Shown: positions 52,398 to 62,182 of the stretch, in pieces
Numbering within the stretch: the stretch's first letter is position 1
Layout: each line of letters begins with the position of its first letter
Assembly (NCBI RefSeq): GCF_014647235.1
Contig: NZ_BMOU01000005.1
Span: 310,379 to 374,378 of the forward strand
DNA length: 64,000 nucleotides
Reading direction: 5' to 3'
Source of the DNA: Haloarcula pellucida
GTDB taxonomy: Archaea; Halobacteriota; Halobacteria; Halobacteriales; Haloarculaceae
Notes under the pieces: generated by a model
The model's input: only the letters and a program-made list of their open reading frames with translations
Databases searched by the model: none
What the model was told of the DNA's origin: nothing
Translations under genes and position numbers: made by a program

Positions 52398-53354
52398 ATG
52401 GTAACTCTCGGCACAGCGAGTGCCGCTCCCGGTGAGATGGATACGGGGCGGTTGGAGGTCGGCGAAACCCGCGACGGTAGCCCGGTTGGACTCCCGGTAG
52501 CCGTCGTCAACGGCGCCGCCGACGGGAAGACGCTCTACATGCAGGCGGCGAGCGACGGCGACGAACTGAACGGCGTCGGGGTCATCCAGCGGGTCCTCCC
52601 GCAACTGGACCCGGCCGAACTCTCGGGGACGATTCTGGTGTGTGGCATCGTCAACTACCACGCCTTCCAGGTCGCCGAACACCGCAACCCCGTCGACGAC
52701 ACGAAGATGAATCGGGCCTATCCCGGCGACGCGAACGGGACCTCTAGCGAGCGTATCGCCGCCGCAACGTACGACGCGGCGGTCGGCGCCGACCTCGTCC
52801 TGGACCTCCATCAGGGCTCGACCTCGCGGATGATAGACGAAGTCCGGGTGCGCTGTGGCACCCGCCACCGTCTCCACAGCGAGTGTCTCGAACTCGCGAA
52901 GGTCTTTGGCTGTGGCTACATCCTCGACCAGAAGGGGCCCGACGGCCAACTGGCCCGAGCGGCCCCCGACGAGGGCGTTCCGACCGTCGACCCCGAACTC
53001 GGCGGCTGTGTCGGCTGGGACGAGACGTCCATCGAGAAGGGCGTCGACGGCGTGTTCAACGTCCTCACCTACTACGGCTTCCTCGATGGCCGGTACAGCC
53101 CCCGCGCCCAGACCCGCGCCACCGGGTTCGAGCAGTACGGCTCGCCCGCCGGTGGCCTCGTCGACTTCCACGTCGACCTCGGCGACCGCGTCTCCCGCGG
53201 CGAGACGCTGTTCGAAATCACCGACGTGTTCGGCCAGTCCAAAGCCGAGATTACCGCCGACTCGAACGGCGTCTTCTGGCGCTCGCGCCGCCTCCCGCAG
53301 GTCGCCACCGGCGAGTACGTCTGCTCGGTCGGGACGAATCTGGACACCTACTAG
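52398..53354 (+). CDS. Succinylglutamate desuccinylase/aspartoacylase family protein
   Basis: A 318-residue M14-type zinc hydrolase. The first metal motif is atypical: where the family has HGxE, the sequence reads AASDGDELNG (about 50-59), with Asp53 replacing the first His and Glu56 retained. The second metal motif LDLHQGS (about 139) is intact. The C-terminal GGLVDFHVDLGDRV is the usual barrel-like domain. It may still bind zinc with Asp as a ligand. The substrate is unknown. ATG at 52398; a GTG nine bases earlier is possible. Confidence 0.85.
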   Translation: MVTLGTASAAPGEMDTGRLEVGETRDGSPVGLPVAVVNGAADGKTLYMQAASDGDELNGVGVIQRVLPQLDPAELSGTILVCGIVNYHAFQVAEHRNPVDDTKMNRAYPGDANGTSSERIAAATYDAAVGADLVLDLHQGSTSRMIDEVRVRCGTRHRLHSECLELAKVFGCGYILDQKGPDGQLARAAPDEGVPTVDPELGGCVGWDETSIEKGVDGVFNVLTYYGFLDGRYSPRAQTRATGFEQYGSPAGGLVDFHVDLGDRVSRGETLFEITDVFGQSKAEITADSNGVFWRSRRLPQVATGEYVCSVGTNLDTY

Positions 53355-53500
53355 ACACCCGTTGTTTCCTGCAGGGGGTGTCCTCGGACCGATGGCCCTT
53401 CGGGTACCCCCGTCAGTCACTGACGCTCGGACGTTTCGTCGGAACCCACATGTGTCCGAGGGCGTGACGTAGTCGCCGTCGCGCTCACTGGCCGGAACGC

Positions 53501-53704
53501 CTAGCGCCACACGCGCAGAGAAACCGGGATGTCGGCGTCGACCGAGATCCACTGCGTCTCGACGTCGGACGGGTCCACGTCGGCGGCATAGCAGATGTAC
53601 CGCTCGGTCCCGTCGGAGCGACTCCGCACGACGGCGGGGAGGACCCCCTCGTCTGGAGCGGGCGAGGGGGTCCCGCCAGTCGGGGACCAGTGGTCCGTTC
53701 CCAT
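53501..53704 (-). CDS. Small haloarchaeal protein, paralogue of 53763-53975
   Basis: A 67-residue protein with an N-terminal Pro/Ser-rich part and a C-terminal pattern RYICYAADVDPSDVETQWIS followed by DADIPVSLRVWR. The arrangement 'aromatic Y...(T/S)xW...DAD...L...R' is shared with the next gene and with haloarchaea-only proteins I know as DUF7511-like. No function is known. ATG at 53704. Same strand as its paralogue, 58 bp downstream of it. Confidence 0.65.
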   Translation of the reverse strand: MGTDHWSPTGGTPSPAPDEGVLPAVVRSRSDGTERYICYAADVDPSDVETQWISVDADIPVSLRVWR

Positions 53705-53762
53705 GCCGAGAGGCGTCGCTGAGGGACGGTATTGTTACAAGTCGGTTATACGATGGAAGGGA

Positions 53763-53975
53763 CTACCGAACGCTGTCGAGTTCGACGAGGGCGTCGGCGG
53801 GAGCCGCCAGCCAGCGGGTCGCCACCTCGTGGCCGGGCCTGTCTTTCGGGTAGAGAAGCACGCGCTGTCCGCCGTCGGCCGCAGGTTCCAGTTCGGCCAC
53901 CAGTGTCGTCTCGGCGAAATCGTCCTGTGGTAGCGGTAGTCCGTCCTTCTCGGCCAGCCGCCGCTCGATACTCAT
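53763..53975 (-). CDS. Small haloarchaeal protein, paralogue of 53501-53704
   Basis: A 70-residue acidic protein: MSIERRLAEKDGLPLPQ, then VLLYPKDRPGHEVATRWLAA and DALVELDSVR. The C-terminal pattern parallels the adjacent gene. ATG at 53975; a TATA-like GTTATAAC is at about 54003-54010. The pair arose by duplication or are divergent members of one family. Function unknown. Confidence 0.7.
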   Translation of the reverse strand: MSIERRLAEKDGLPLPQDDFAETTLVAELEPAADGGQRVLLYPKDRPGHEVATRWLAAPADALVELDSVR

Positions 53976-54111
53976 ACCCGTCACTAACGGGGGTGTAATC
54001 CTTGTTATAACACGCATAACCCGAGTTTCGACCGTCCCGACCGGCGATATGCCGAGCCAACCGCCGCCCAAACGGTCGCGCACGCCCTCGCGCTGGGTCG
54101 CCCGCCGACGC

Positions 54112-55377
54112 TCACCGCTCCGGGTGTGTCGGCCCGTCGAACCCGCCGCGAACCAGCGGCTTCGCGATGTGGCGACGCGCCACCGGCGGCACCTCGTACC
54201 ACCCCGGTTCGAGGACTCGGTCGACCGGCCGTTCGACCTTGCCGTCCGCGCTGGTGTCACAGTCCCGACAGCGGTACCCCTGATTCCGACCGGCCGAGGA
54301 CATCGACCCCCCGCAGTCGGGACACGTCGGCGTCACGCGTTCGGTGGTCACCAACTCGCGGGCGGCGAACTTCTCCAGTTTCAGCGTCCCGTCGGACACC
54401 TCGCCACAGGCCGTCACGCGGTCGCCCTCCCGGAGGGCGCGCACGCGGTCACGGAAACGCTTCGTCGGTTCGAAGGCCGCACACTGGAGGCGTGCGTCGC
54501 CGTCGGCGAGCGTCAGGAAGACGTGGCCACCCCGTCGCGTCTCGGGCGGGGCGACCACCGTCCCGGTGACGCGGAAGGCGCTGTCTTCCCTGACCTCGCC
54601 GAGGGGAGCGTCCTGTAGGTGGACGTCGGTGCCCTGATTCGTGAGGAACGTCGCGTTGTCGGCGACGGGTTCGCTCTCGATGGCGTCGGCGACGGCCCGG
54701 CAGGCGTCGGCGTCGTCACCGCGGATGCCATAGAGGATGGGACACGGCGTTCGGGGGACACACACCGGATAGCCAGACTCGTGGTCGACGGTGTCCCACA
54801 CCGCCGGGTAGTGCGCGTCGGCGGCGGCCCGCACGCTCTCTGCGTCTACGTCCCGCTCGGTACCCCAGCGCGACTGCTCGCGGTAGGCGATGTGTTCGTA
54901 CGTCCAATCGGAGAGGGCGGCCCACGCCCCGACGGCCGCCAGCGCACCGACGAGGCCCCGGCCGTTACCGCGTTCGACGCGGGCAAACCCCGCGAAGTCG
55001 GCGAGGGTCGTCGCCGTCACGTGGTCCTGTATCTCGCGGATGGCGTCGAGTGTGAACTCGGCCACCTGCGGCGGGACGGCGTCGGGGGCGCAGTCGGCGA
55101 CGATTGCACCCGGGTTCGTCTTCGGGTCGTCGGTCCGTGCGAGGGAGAGCGTCTCACGGACGAGCGCGGTCGCTCGGTCGGCGTCGAGGTCCGTGTGGAC
55201 CGCCAGTGCGGCGTTGCCGCGGGTCTTGTGCTCGACGGCGGGGTTCAAGCGGACCAACAGCACACGGTCGACGGTGCCACCAGCGTCGCGTACGGCGTCG
55301 GCTAACTGGGCCGCTGCGTAGGTCGTACACATCCCCGTCTCGCGCGAGTCCGTATCGTCTATCCCGACGACAGTCAC
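54112..55377 (-). CDS. tiaS: tRNA(Ile2) 2-agmatinylcytidine synthetase
   Basis: A 421-residue TiaS, which couples ATP hydrolysis to attaching agmatine at C34 of tRNA-Ile so that it reads AUA. The N-terminus [19 protein letters not shown] is diagnostic. The central domain has [10 protein letters not shown] and [19 protein letters not shown]; an OB-fold follows ([21 protein letters not shown]), and a C-terminal zinc ribbon TCPDCGGSM...YRCRDCD. Start is GTG at 55377. All domains are intact. It is divergent from the HTH regulator at 55504 with 126 bp between. Confidence 0.95.
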   Translation of the reverse strand: MTVVGIDDTDSRETGMCTTYAAAQLADAVRDAGGTVDRVLLVRLNPAVEHKTRGNAALAVHTDLDADRATALVRETLSLARTDDPKTNPGAIVADCAPDAVPPQVAEFTLDAIREIQDHVTATTLADFAGFARVERGNGRGLVGALAAVGAWAALSDWTYEHIAYREQSRWGTERDVDAESVRAAADAHYPAVWDTVDHESGYPVCVPRTPCPILYGIRGDDADACRAVADAIESEPVADNATFLTNQGTDVHLQDAPLGEVREDSAFRVTGTVVAPPETRRGGHVFLTLADGDARLQCAAFEPTKRFRDRVRALREGDRVTACGEVSDGTLKLEKFAARELVTTERVTPTCPDCGGSMSSAGRNQGYRCRDCDTSADGKVERPVDRVLEPGWYEVPPVARRHIAKPLVRGGFDGPTHPER

Positions 55378-55503
55378 GACCGGACGTATCCGACTGTCAG
55401 GCAAGTCTGTTTCGCAGTGTCGTGTCGGCCGAGAGACACCGCGCTGGCGGCACAACGCATATATCCGGTGACTGGCTTACCATCAATAGAGGTACCGAGT
55501 ACT

Positions 55504-56472
55504 ATGTCACGGTCGGCACTGGTCGGCAACGTCACCGCCATGCTCGAGGACGCCGGATTCCTCGTGAGCGACCGGTGTGCGATTCGACCCAAGAGTTTCG
55601 ACGTCGCGGCCCGCCGCGGCGAGGACGTGTTGCTCGTGAAGATACTCGGCAACATCGACGCCTTCGACGCCCGCACCGGCGGCGAGATGCGCCGTCTGGG
55701 CACCTACCTGAACGCGACGCCCATCGTCGTCGGCCTCCGAACCCGGGACGAGGAACTGAAACCGGGCGTCGTCTACTTCCGCCACGGCGTCCCCGTCCTC
55801 TCGCCCGATACGGCGCTCGACCTGTTCGTCGAGGAGGTCCCGCCACTCATCTACGCCGCGCCGGGCGGCCTGTACGTCAACATCGACTCCGAAGTACTGG
55901 CGGACGCCCGCGAGGAGAGAGAGTGGTCGCTGGGCCGTCTGGCGAAGGAACTGGGCGTCTCCCGCCGCACCGTCTCGAAGTACGAGGACGGCATGGACGC
56001 CTCCGTCGACGTCGCCGCGGAACTGGAGGACCTCTTCGACGCGCCGCTGACCTCGCCGGTCAGCGTCCTCGAGGGGACCGAGGACATCCGCGACGACGAA
56101 CCCACGCCCGAGGACCCGGACGTGGCCCCCGAGGACGAACCCATCGCCACCGTCTTTACCCGCATCGGCTTCGAGGTCCACCCCACGGACCGCGCGCCGT
56201 TCAAGACGGTCAACGAGAACGCTCGCCGGCGCGAGCAGGTGCTGACTGGCCACTCGACCTTCACCGAGGCCGCCGAGAAACGGGCGCGCATCATGTCTTC
56301 CGTCGGCGAGGTCACTCGCACGCGCTCCGTGTACGTCGTCGACGAACTCACCCGCGAGTCCGTCGAGGGGACGGCGCTCATCGAGGAAGAAGAGATGGAG
56401 GAGATAGAGGACGCCGACGACCTGCGGGACCTCATCATGGAACGCGGCGAGGACCCCGAAGAAGTGGCCTGA
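55504..56472 (+). CDS. Archaeal HTH-type transcriptional regulator
   Basis: A 322-residue protein of the archaeal HTH regulatory family. An N-terminal nuclease-like domain (about 1-130: [22 protein letters not shown]) is followed by an XRE-type [24 protein letters not shown] (about 143-163), then an acidic linker and a C-terminal domain resembling the first part ([17 protein letters not shown]...). The targets are unknown. ATG at 55504 with ATATATCC upstream at about 55459-55466 as TATA box. It is conserved across archaea near information-processing genes. Confidence 0.9.
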   Translation: MSRSALVGNVTAMLEDAGFLVSDRCAIRPKSFDVAARRGEDVLLVKILGNIDAFDARTGGEMRRLGTYLNATPIVVGLRTRDEELKPGVVYFRHGVPVLSPDTALDLFVEEVPPLIYAAPGGLYVNIDSEVLADAREEREWSLGRLAKELGVSRRTVSKYEDGMDASVDVAAELEDLFDAPLTSPVSVLEGTEDIRDDEPTPEDPDVAPEDEPIATVFTRIGFEVHPTDRAPFKTVNENARRREQVLTGHSTFTEAAEKRARIMSSVGEVTRTRSVYVVDELTRESVEGTALIEEEEMEEIEDADDLRDLIMERGEDPEEVA

Positions 56473-56584
56473 CCCGCCGCCTGCGTTTTTCCGATAACAC
56501 GCAGATAGCCGGTGGTACGACGCCCGGTCGCCGATGGCGGTCGCTCACCGACCGGCTACAATGAAATGAAAAGTTCGTCCGGAC

Positions 56585-56842
56585 TTACGCCGCGCCGCCG
56601 CCGTACGTCTCTTCTAAGTACTCCACGATGTCGTCGGACTCGGGCATCCCCTCGATGCCGTTGTCGTTGTCGACGAGGACCGGGACGCCTGTCTGGCCGG
56701 AGACGTCCTTCACTTCCGTGCGTTCGCTGTGCGAGCGCGGAACCATGTGAGACTCGTAGTCGAGTCCGAGTTCGTCGAGTTTCGTAACGACCTTCGCACA
56801 GTAGGGACAGCCTTCCAGTTCGTAGAGTTCGAGGTTTGCCAT
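56585..56842 (-). CDS. Glutaredoxin-like protein
   Basis: An 85-residue thioredoxin-fold protein with the redox motif CPYC in ELEGCPYCAKVVTKL (C12, C15) and the cis-Pro in TGVPVLVD. It probably reduces disulfides with gamma-glutamylcysteine, the thiol of haloarchaea. ATG at 56842. It is in tandem with the purine permease (68 bp), with no clear functional link. Confidence 0.9.
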   Translation of the reverse strand: MANLELYELEGCPYCAKVVTKLDELGLDYESHMVPRSHSERTEVKDVSGQTGVPVLVDNDNGIEGMPESDDIVEYLEETYGGGAA

Positions 56843-56909
56843 CTCGGAGGTGCATAGACGGTCGACCGGAAAAAGGGCGTCGGTGGTGTGTGTCGGTCGA
56901 ACAGCGCCG

Positions 56910-58346
56910 TCAGAGCGCGCTGGAGAGGACGCCACCGGTTCGGACGACGAAGTAGAGGACGAACGCGGCGGCCAGTATCCACTGGCCGACGAGGACGTCG
57001 TCGAACTCACCCTGTGCGGTCTTGACGATAGGGTAAGAGATGATTCCGGCGGCGATACCGTACGCGATGGAGTAGGTAAATGGCATCACCATGATGGTCA
57101 GGCCGGCCGGCACGGCGTGGGCGAAGTCGTCCCACTGGATGTCGACGACGTTGCGCAGCATGAGGACGGCGACGACGACGAGCGCGATGTGAGAGGCGTA
57201 CAGCGGAATCGCGCTCGCCAGCGGCACGACGGCGAGCGACGCGAGGAACAGGACAGCGACGACGAGGGCCGTCAGCCCGGTCCGGCCGCCCTCCTCGACG
57301 CCGGTCGCGGACTCGATGAACGTCGTCACCGTCGAGGTGCCGAGCATCCCGCCGACGGTGGTGCCGACGGCGTCGGCCATCAGCGGCTTGTCGATGTCGG
57401 GGAAGTCGCCGTTCTCGTCGAGGAAGCCGCCGGCCTGCCCGACGCCGACGAGCGTCCCCGCGGTGTCGAAAAAGTCCACGAAGAAGAACGTGAACACGAT
57501 GAGCGCGAAGGAGAACGCCTCGACGTTGCCGAACCCGGTGAGGAACGCGCCGGCCAGCGGCGTGATGTCGTACTGTGCGGAGGCGAGGCGGGAGGCGTCG
57601 AAGCCGCCGTTCCGGACGGCGTCGGTCGCCAGCACGCCGGGTTCGACGAGGCCGAGGAACGTCGCGAGTGCGCCGACGAGCGTCGTCAGGAGGATGCCGA
57701 CGATGATAGAGCCGCGCAGGCCCGCCGCGTACAGGACGAACGTGAGAAAGAGGCCGACCACCGAGAGGATGGCCACGGGGTCGCTGGCGATTTGCCCGGT
57801 ACCGACGAGCGTCGCCGGGTCGTCGACGACGATGCCCATCGCCTGCAGGCCGATGATGGCGAGAAAGAGGCCGATACCCGCGCCGACGGCGAACTTCACG
57901 GGTTCGGGGAACAGTTTGATGATGTACTCACGGGCACCGACGGCCGTGAGGACGATGAAGATGATGCCCTCGACGACGATGGCCGCGAGTGCCGTCTGCC
58001 ACGGCACGCCGAGGACGCCGACGACGGTGATGGCGAAGAAGGCGTTGAGGCCGAGGCCGGGCGCGAGGCCGAACGGCCGGTTGGCGTAGAACGCCATCAC
58101 GAACATCGCCACCGCCGACGAGAGGATGGTCACGACGGCGAGCATCTGGAATATCTCGCCGGGGCCGTAGCCGGAGATAGCGATGCCACCCGGCGTGTTG
58201 TCGTCGGGGAACGCCGTGAGAATCGCCGGGTTCAGGACGACGATGTAGCTCATCGTCAGGAACGTCGTTATCCCGGCCAGAATCTCGGTTCGTACGTCGG
58301 TGCCGTGGTCTTCGAGACCAAACAACTCTTCGAGTGTTCCCGCCAT
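56910..58346 (-). CDS. AzgA-type NCS2 purine permease
   Basis: A 478-residue transporter with about 14 TM helices. Diagnostic parts: TEILAGITTFLTMSYIVVLNP at the N-terminus, APGLGLNAFFA, and TVTTFIESATGVEEGGRTGLTAL (substrate-binding ES motif). It imports guanine, hypoxanthine or related bases. ATG at 58346. It lies 109 bp downstream of pyrE on the same strand; together they suggest nucleobase salvage, although pyrE is a de novo enzyme. Confidence 0.92.
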   Translation of the reverse strand: MAGTLEELFGLEDHGTDVRTEILAGITTFLTMSYIVVLNPAILTAFPDDNTPGGIAISGYGPGEIFQMLAVVTILSSAVAMFVMAFYANRPFGLAPGLGLNAFFAITVVGVLGVPWQTALAAIVVEGIIFIVLTAVGAREYIIKLFPEPVKFAVGAGIGLFLAIIGLQAMGIVVDDPATLVGTGQIASDPVAILSVVGLFLTFVLYAAGLRGSIIVGILLTTLVGALATFLGLVEPGVLATDAVRNGGFDASRLASAQYDITPLAGAFLTGFGNVEAFSFALIVFTFFFVDFFDTAGTLVGVGQAGGFLDENGDFPDIDKPLMADAVGTTVGGMLGTSTVTTFIESATGVEEGGRTGLTALVVAVLFLASLAVVPLASAIPLYASHIALVVVAVLMLRNVVDIQWDDFAHAVPAGLTIMVMPFTYSIAYGIAAGIISYPIVKTAQGEFDDVLVGQWILAAAFVLYFVVRTGGVLSSAL

Positions 58347-58455
58347 TTATCCCACTCTCTGTACAGACCGGCTTAAGCGTGGCGAGAGTGGCTAATAATG
58401 GTCGGCTGGACGACGAGTCGACGGACGCCGGGCGTGTCCTGTCGTTTGCTCGCGG

Positions 58456-58995
58456 TTAGACGTCGACGTCCTCGGGCGCGTCGGCCAGCAGGTCCGACGC
58501 CGTGACCAGCGCCTCCAGTTCGAGGCCGTGGTCGGCGAGGTTCTCGCGGGCTCCCTCCTCGCGGTCGACGACGACGAGGACGCGATTGACCACCGCACCC
58601 GCGTCTCGCAACGCCTTCGCGGCGTCGATGGCGCTCTGGCCCGTCGTCGCGATGTCCTCGACGACGACGACCTCCTCCCCGTCTTCGAGGTTCCCCTCGA
58701 CGAGGTTGCCGGTGCCGTACTCCTTCTGTTGTTTGCGGGCGATGACGTACGGCAGTCCCGTCTCGACGCTGGTGACCGCCACCAGCGGCACGCCGCCGAG
58801 CGCGACGCCGGCGAGTTTCGTGTCCGCGACGCGCTCTGCGAACGCCTCGGCGATGAGTTCCAGACACCGAGGGTTCGTCTCGAAGACGTACTTGTCGACG
58901 TAGTAGTTCGAGGTCCCGCCGTGGGAGAGTTCGAACTCCCCGTACTTGACCGCGTCAGCGTCACGGAGCGCCGCGATGAGTTCGTCGTTGGCCAT
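58456..58995 (-). CDS. pyrE: Orotate phosphoribosyltransferase
   Basis: A 179-residue PRTase of pyrimidine synthesis, making OMP from orotate and PRPP. The PRPP motif is [14 protein letters not shown] (about 109-122). [16 protein letters not shown] and [12 protein letters not shown] are also characteristic, and [19 protein letters not shown] carries the catalytic Lys. It matches the haloarchaeal PyrE2 type. ATG at 58995. No other pyr genes are in the window. Confidence 0.93.
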   Translation of the reverse strand: MANDELIAALRDADAVKYGEFELSHGGTSNYYVDKYVFETNPRCLELIAEAFAERVADTKLAGVALGGVPLVAVTSVETGLPYVIARKQQKEYGTGNLVEGNLEDGEEVVVVEDIATTGQSAIDAAKALRDAGAVVNRVLVVVDREEGARENLADHGLELEALVTASDLLADAPEDVDV

Positions 58996-59082
58996 ACTCT
59001 CTGGTTCGGGGCCGGTGGCTAATGGCTGTTGGAATCGCTCTCGCCACGGCTGTGGTCTCGGCGCGAACGAAGACGAGGGTCA

Positions 59083-59131
59083 GAACAGTCAGAAAGCCCC
59101 GTGGAACACCCGACGGGTGACTTTCTGGCTG
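59083..59131. repeat. Hairpin with CAGAAAGCCCC motif upstream of the phosphohexomutase gene
   Basis: CAGTCAGAAAG (59086-59096) is inverted as CTTTCTGGCTG (59121-59131), one mismatch, with a nested perfect CACCCG-A-CGGGTG (59107-59119). The 18-bp GAACAGTCAGAAAGCCCC (59083-59100) matches 34860-34877 at 17 positions. No coding content. It sits about 95-140 bp before the next start codon. Confidence 0.65.
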
Positions 59132-59223
59132 TCGGAAGCGGGCCGATCGCCGACGACGAACGAACCATCGCCACGAGCTAGCGGCGACATTCATAAGCCG
59201 GTCGGCGACGCAGTCCTGCGTGA

Positions 59224-60597
59224 ATGCACGTGTTCGGGTCGAGCGGTGTCAGGGGCGTCGCGGGCGAAGAGTTGACGCCGCGGTACGTCCTGCGGGTCGC
59301 ACAGGCGGCCGGGAGCGTCTGGACCGAGGAGTACGACCGCATCGCCGTCGCGCGGGACACGCGGACGACCGGTCGGACGTACGTCAACGCCGCCACCGGC
59401 GGCCTCACCGGCATCGGGTTCGACGTCGACCGACTCGGCATCGTCCCGACGCCGGGGTTACAGGCCTACTGCGAACGCGAGGCGATTCCCGGCGTGATGA
59501 TTACGGCCAGTCACAACCCGCCGGCGTACAACGGCGTGAAACTCGTCGGTTCCGACGGCGTCGAGTTGACCCGAGAGACGCTGGACCGCGTCGAATCGGC
59601 GCTGTCCGGCAACATCGAACAGGCCACGTGGGACCGCGTGGGCGAGGACCGCCCCATCGAGAACGCGCGGCGGTCCTACCGCGAGGCGGTTGTGTCGGCG
59701 GTCGACCGCGAGCGCATCGCCGACGCCGACCTCACCGTCGTCGTCGACCCCGGCCACGGCGCGGGGTCGCTGATCAGTCCCGACCTGTTCCGGGAACTGG
59801 GCTGTACGGTCCACACCGTCAACGCCCAACCGGACGGCCACTTCCCCGGACGGAACCCCGAACCGGTCGCAGCGAACCTCGGGGACCTGCGGGCCTACGT
59901 CGAGGCGACGGAGGCGGACCTCGGCATCGCCCACGACGGGGACGCCGACCGGGCGATGTTCGTCGCCGGGACCGGCGAACACATCGAGGGTGACGCCGCG
60001 CTGGCGGCGCTGGCGGCCGCGGAACTCGACCCCGGCGACGGCGTCGTCTCGGCGGTCAACGCCTCCCAGCGGCTCGTCGACGTGGTGAACGCCGCCGACG
60101 CCACCCTCTCGTTGACACCGATCGGGTCGACGCACATCGTCAGCCGCATCCGCGAACTGGAATCGACGGGTACGCGCGTCAGCATCGCCGGCGAGGGCAA
60201 CGGCGGCATCCTCTTCCCGGAGTACCGCATCGCCCGCGACGGGGCCTACACCGCGGCGCGCTTTTGTGAACTCGTCGCGGAGACGCCCGCCAACGAACTG
60301 ATCGCCCCCTACGACGAGTACTACAACGTCCGCCGGAACCTCACCGTCGACGACGAGGACCAGCGCGAGGCGATGCTCGACGGCATCGAGGCCCGCGCCG
60401 ACGACTCGGGCGCCGACCTCGATACTACCGACGGCTGGCGACTCGACTACGGCGACGGCTGGGTGTTGGCTCGCCCGTCGGGGACGGAACCGGTCGTCCG
60501 CGTCTACGCCGAGGCCCGCTCGCCCGAACGGGCCGAGGAACTCGCCGCGCAGATGGTCGACGCCGCCACGAACCAGACGGCGACGAACGACGCCTGA
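59224..60597 (+). CDS. glmM: Phosphoglucomutase/phosphoglucosamine mutase
   Basis: A 457-residue alpha-D-phosphohexomutase. Catalytic Ser96 is in TASHNP (94-99), the metal loop is DGDADRAMF (about 238-246), the sugar-binding loop is GEGNGGILFPEY, and the phosphate-binding site is RPSGTEPVVRVY near the C-terminus. The start MHVFGSSGVRG and overall features fit archaeal GlmM-like enzymes; glucosamine or glucose specificity cannot be read. TATA-like ATTCATAAG is about 30 bp upstream. Confidence 0.92.
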   Translation: MHVFGSSGVRGVAGEELTPRYVLRVAQAAGSVWTEEYDRIAVARDTRTTGRTYVNAATGGLTGIGFDVDRLGIVPTPGLQAYCEREAIPGVMITASHNPPAYNGVKLVGSDGVELTRETLDRVESALSGNIEQATWDRVGEDRPIENARRSYREAVVSAVDRERIADADLTVVVDPGHGAGSLISPDLFRELGCTVHTVNAQPDGHFPGRNPEPVAANLGDLRAYVEATEADLGIAHDGDADRAMFVAGTGEHIEGDAALAALAAAELDPGDGVVSAVNASQRLVDVVNAADATLSLTPIGSTHIVSRIRELESTGTRVSIAGEGNGGILFPEYRIARDGAYTAARFCELVAETPANELIAPYDEYYNVRRNLTVDDEDQREAMLDGIEARADDSGADLDTTDGWRLDYGDGWVLARPSGTEPVVRVYAEARSPERAEELAAQMVDAATNQTATNDA

Positions 60598-60603
60598 GCC
60601 ACG

Positions 60604-61716
60604 TTACAGCGGGCCGTACTCGTCTAGCGCCGACTCGATAGCGTCCCGCTCCGCTCGGAGCGAGTCGAGTTCCCGGTCGACGGCGCCGTCTTCGAGTCGC
60701 TCGCGCTCGTCTGTGGACAGTTCCTCGCGAGCGAGCGCGCTCTCTCGCAGGGTCTCGTAGTCCTCGCGGTCGGCGAGCGCTCGCACGTCACGCAGGCACG
60801 CGATCACCGAGTCGTCGGCGAAGCCAGCGAGTACGGAGCGGTACTCGCGGACGAGCCACGGCAAGTGGTCGCCGGGCGGCGGCGGCCACCCGACCGTCAG
60901 CGGTTCGGCGTCGAGATTCCGGAGGTAGGTCCGGCGCGTGGCGACGGTCCGCCGGAGGGCCGCCGTATCGTCGACGTAGTGGTCCAGTTTCGACGCCGAG
61001 TAGTCGGCGTACTCCAGCAGTTTCGGAATCGGTTCGGTGCCCGCCTCGTGGTCGCGGACGTAAGCCAGCAACTCCTCGGGCGGGGACTGAAAGTCGACCA
61101 GCGGGAACGCCTCCGCTCGCTCGACCGCGGACAGCACCTCGCGAGCGGGTGCTTCGTCCCGGAACTCGCTGAAGGCCTCGCGGGCCGACGCGTCGTAGGC
61201 GTCGATCGGCGCTCGGAGGTCGTCGACCGGGGCGTCTAAATCCGCGTCGCCGAGACGCTGGAGGCGGTCCAGCTCGTCGATTCGCGCGTCGATCTCATCC
61301 AGTCGCTTCCGGGCGGCCCGCCGGGCGTCGGCGTAGTCCTCGCGGGCCTGTGCCCACTCGTCGAGACGGCCGACGAGGTCGGCGACCGGGTCGAGTCGCG
61401 ACCGCGCGGACTCGAAGTCGCTCTCGGTGAGCCGGCGCTTCTGGAGGGACTCGTCGATGGCCTCGAACGTCTCGCGCTCGGGCAGGTCCTCGTCCAGTCC
61501 GTCGGTCAGCGTCGCGACGGCGCCCTGAAACTCCGTGAACGCCTTGAAGTCGCCGCTGCCCGTCGCCGTGTCCTCGTAGCGGTCAAGTAAGTCCCGTAGC
61601 TCCCGGTAGGCGCGCTGACAGGCCCGCAAGCGCTCCTCGCCGACCGCCTCGACGCGCTCTCTGGCCCGGTCGCGTTCCTCGGCAGCCGTCCGGAGGGCCG
61701 CGGCAGCATCGGTCAT
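60604..61716 (-). CDS. Coiled-coil haloarchaeal protein (DUF7118-like)
   Basis: A 370-residue, mostly helical, highly charged protein. Long heptad-like stretches span about 1-65, 120-175 and 330-370. The only distinctive ungapped segment is TVGWPPPPGDHLPWLVREYRS (about 275-295). It corresponds to a haloarchaeal family of unknown function (DUF7118 by memory, unverified). Its start codon shares one base with the hisI stop, so it is translated from the same mRNA. Confidence 0.8.
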   Translation of the reverse strand: MTDAAAALRTAAEERDRARERVEAVGEERLRACQRAYRELRDLLDRYEDTATGSGDFKAFTEFQGAVATLTDGLDEDLPERETFEAIDESLQKRRLTESDFESARSRLDPVADLVGRLDEWAQAREDYADARRAARKRLDEIDARIDELDRLQRLGDADLDAPVDDLRAPIDAYDASAREAFSEFRDEAPAREVLSAVERAEAFPLVDFQSPPEELLAYVRDHEAGTEPIPKLLEYADYSASKLDHYVDDTAALRRTVATRRTYLRNLDAEPLTVGWPPPPGDHLPWLVREYRSVLAGFADDSVIACLRDVRALADREDYETLRESALAREELSTDERERLEDGAVDRELDSLRAERDAIESALDEYGPL

Positions 61717-62078
61717 CAGTACACGTCGTCGGGGTCGAACACCTGTTCACCGACTTCCTCGCCGTCGACGGTGCGGTAGAAACAGGACTCGTAGCCGGTG
61801 TGACAGGCTCCGCCCGATTGCTCGACCAGATAGAGGAGCGCGTCGCCGTCGCAGTCGACCCGGACCTCCTCGATTGCCTGCGTGTGGCCGCTGGTGGCGC
61901 CCTTCTTCCAAAGTTCGTCGCGGCTCCGGGAGTAGTAGTGGGCGTAGCCCGTCTCGCGGGTCCGTTCGAGCGCTTCCTCGGTGACGTAGGCGAGCATCAG
62001 CACCTCGCCGGAGTCGGCGTCCTGTGCGACCGCCGGGATGTACTCCTGCTCGTCGAACGCGAGGGCGACGTCGGTCAT
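61716..62078 (-). CDS. hisI: Phosphoribosyl-AMP cyclohydrolase
   Basis: A 120-residue HisI. The segments [49 protein letters not shown] carry the zinc and magnesium ligands (two Asp and three Cys in total). It catalyses the third step of histidine synthesis, opening the adenine ring of PR-AMP. ATG at 62078. It is the first gene of a two-gene operon with the coiled-coil protein. It is a monofunctional enzyme; HisE is not fused. Confidence 0.95.
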   Translation of the reverse strand: MTDVALAFDEQEYIPAVAQDADSGEVLMLAYVTEEALERTRETGYAHYYSRSRDELWKKGATSGHTQAIEEVRVDCDGDALLYLVEQSGGACHTGYESCFYRTVDGEEVGEQVFDPDDVY

Positions 62079-62182
62079 ACCCGAGAGGTCGCCTGTCCCG
62101 AAGATAGGTCTTTTGTCGTGGCCAGCGCGTTCGGTCCGGAGACGCCGCCGTCGTGATGGTCCGGGTCGCGTCCCGAGCGGAC

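Noticed and set aside
53360-53480. Possible further copy of the hairpin-rich repeat (GGGGGTGTCCTCGGACC) after the deacylase-type gene
   Set aside because: Only about 12 bp match the CGGGTGTCCTCG linker; the A-tracts and other linkers are missing, so it may be chance. An ACACCC/GGGTGT inverted pair there is a weak terminator candidate.
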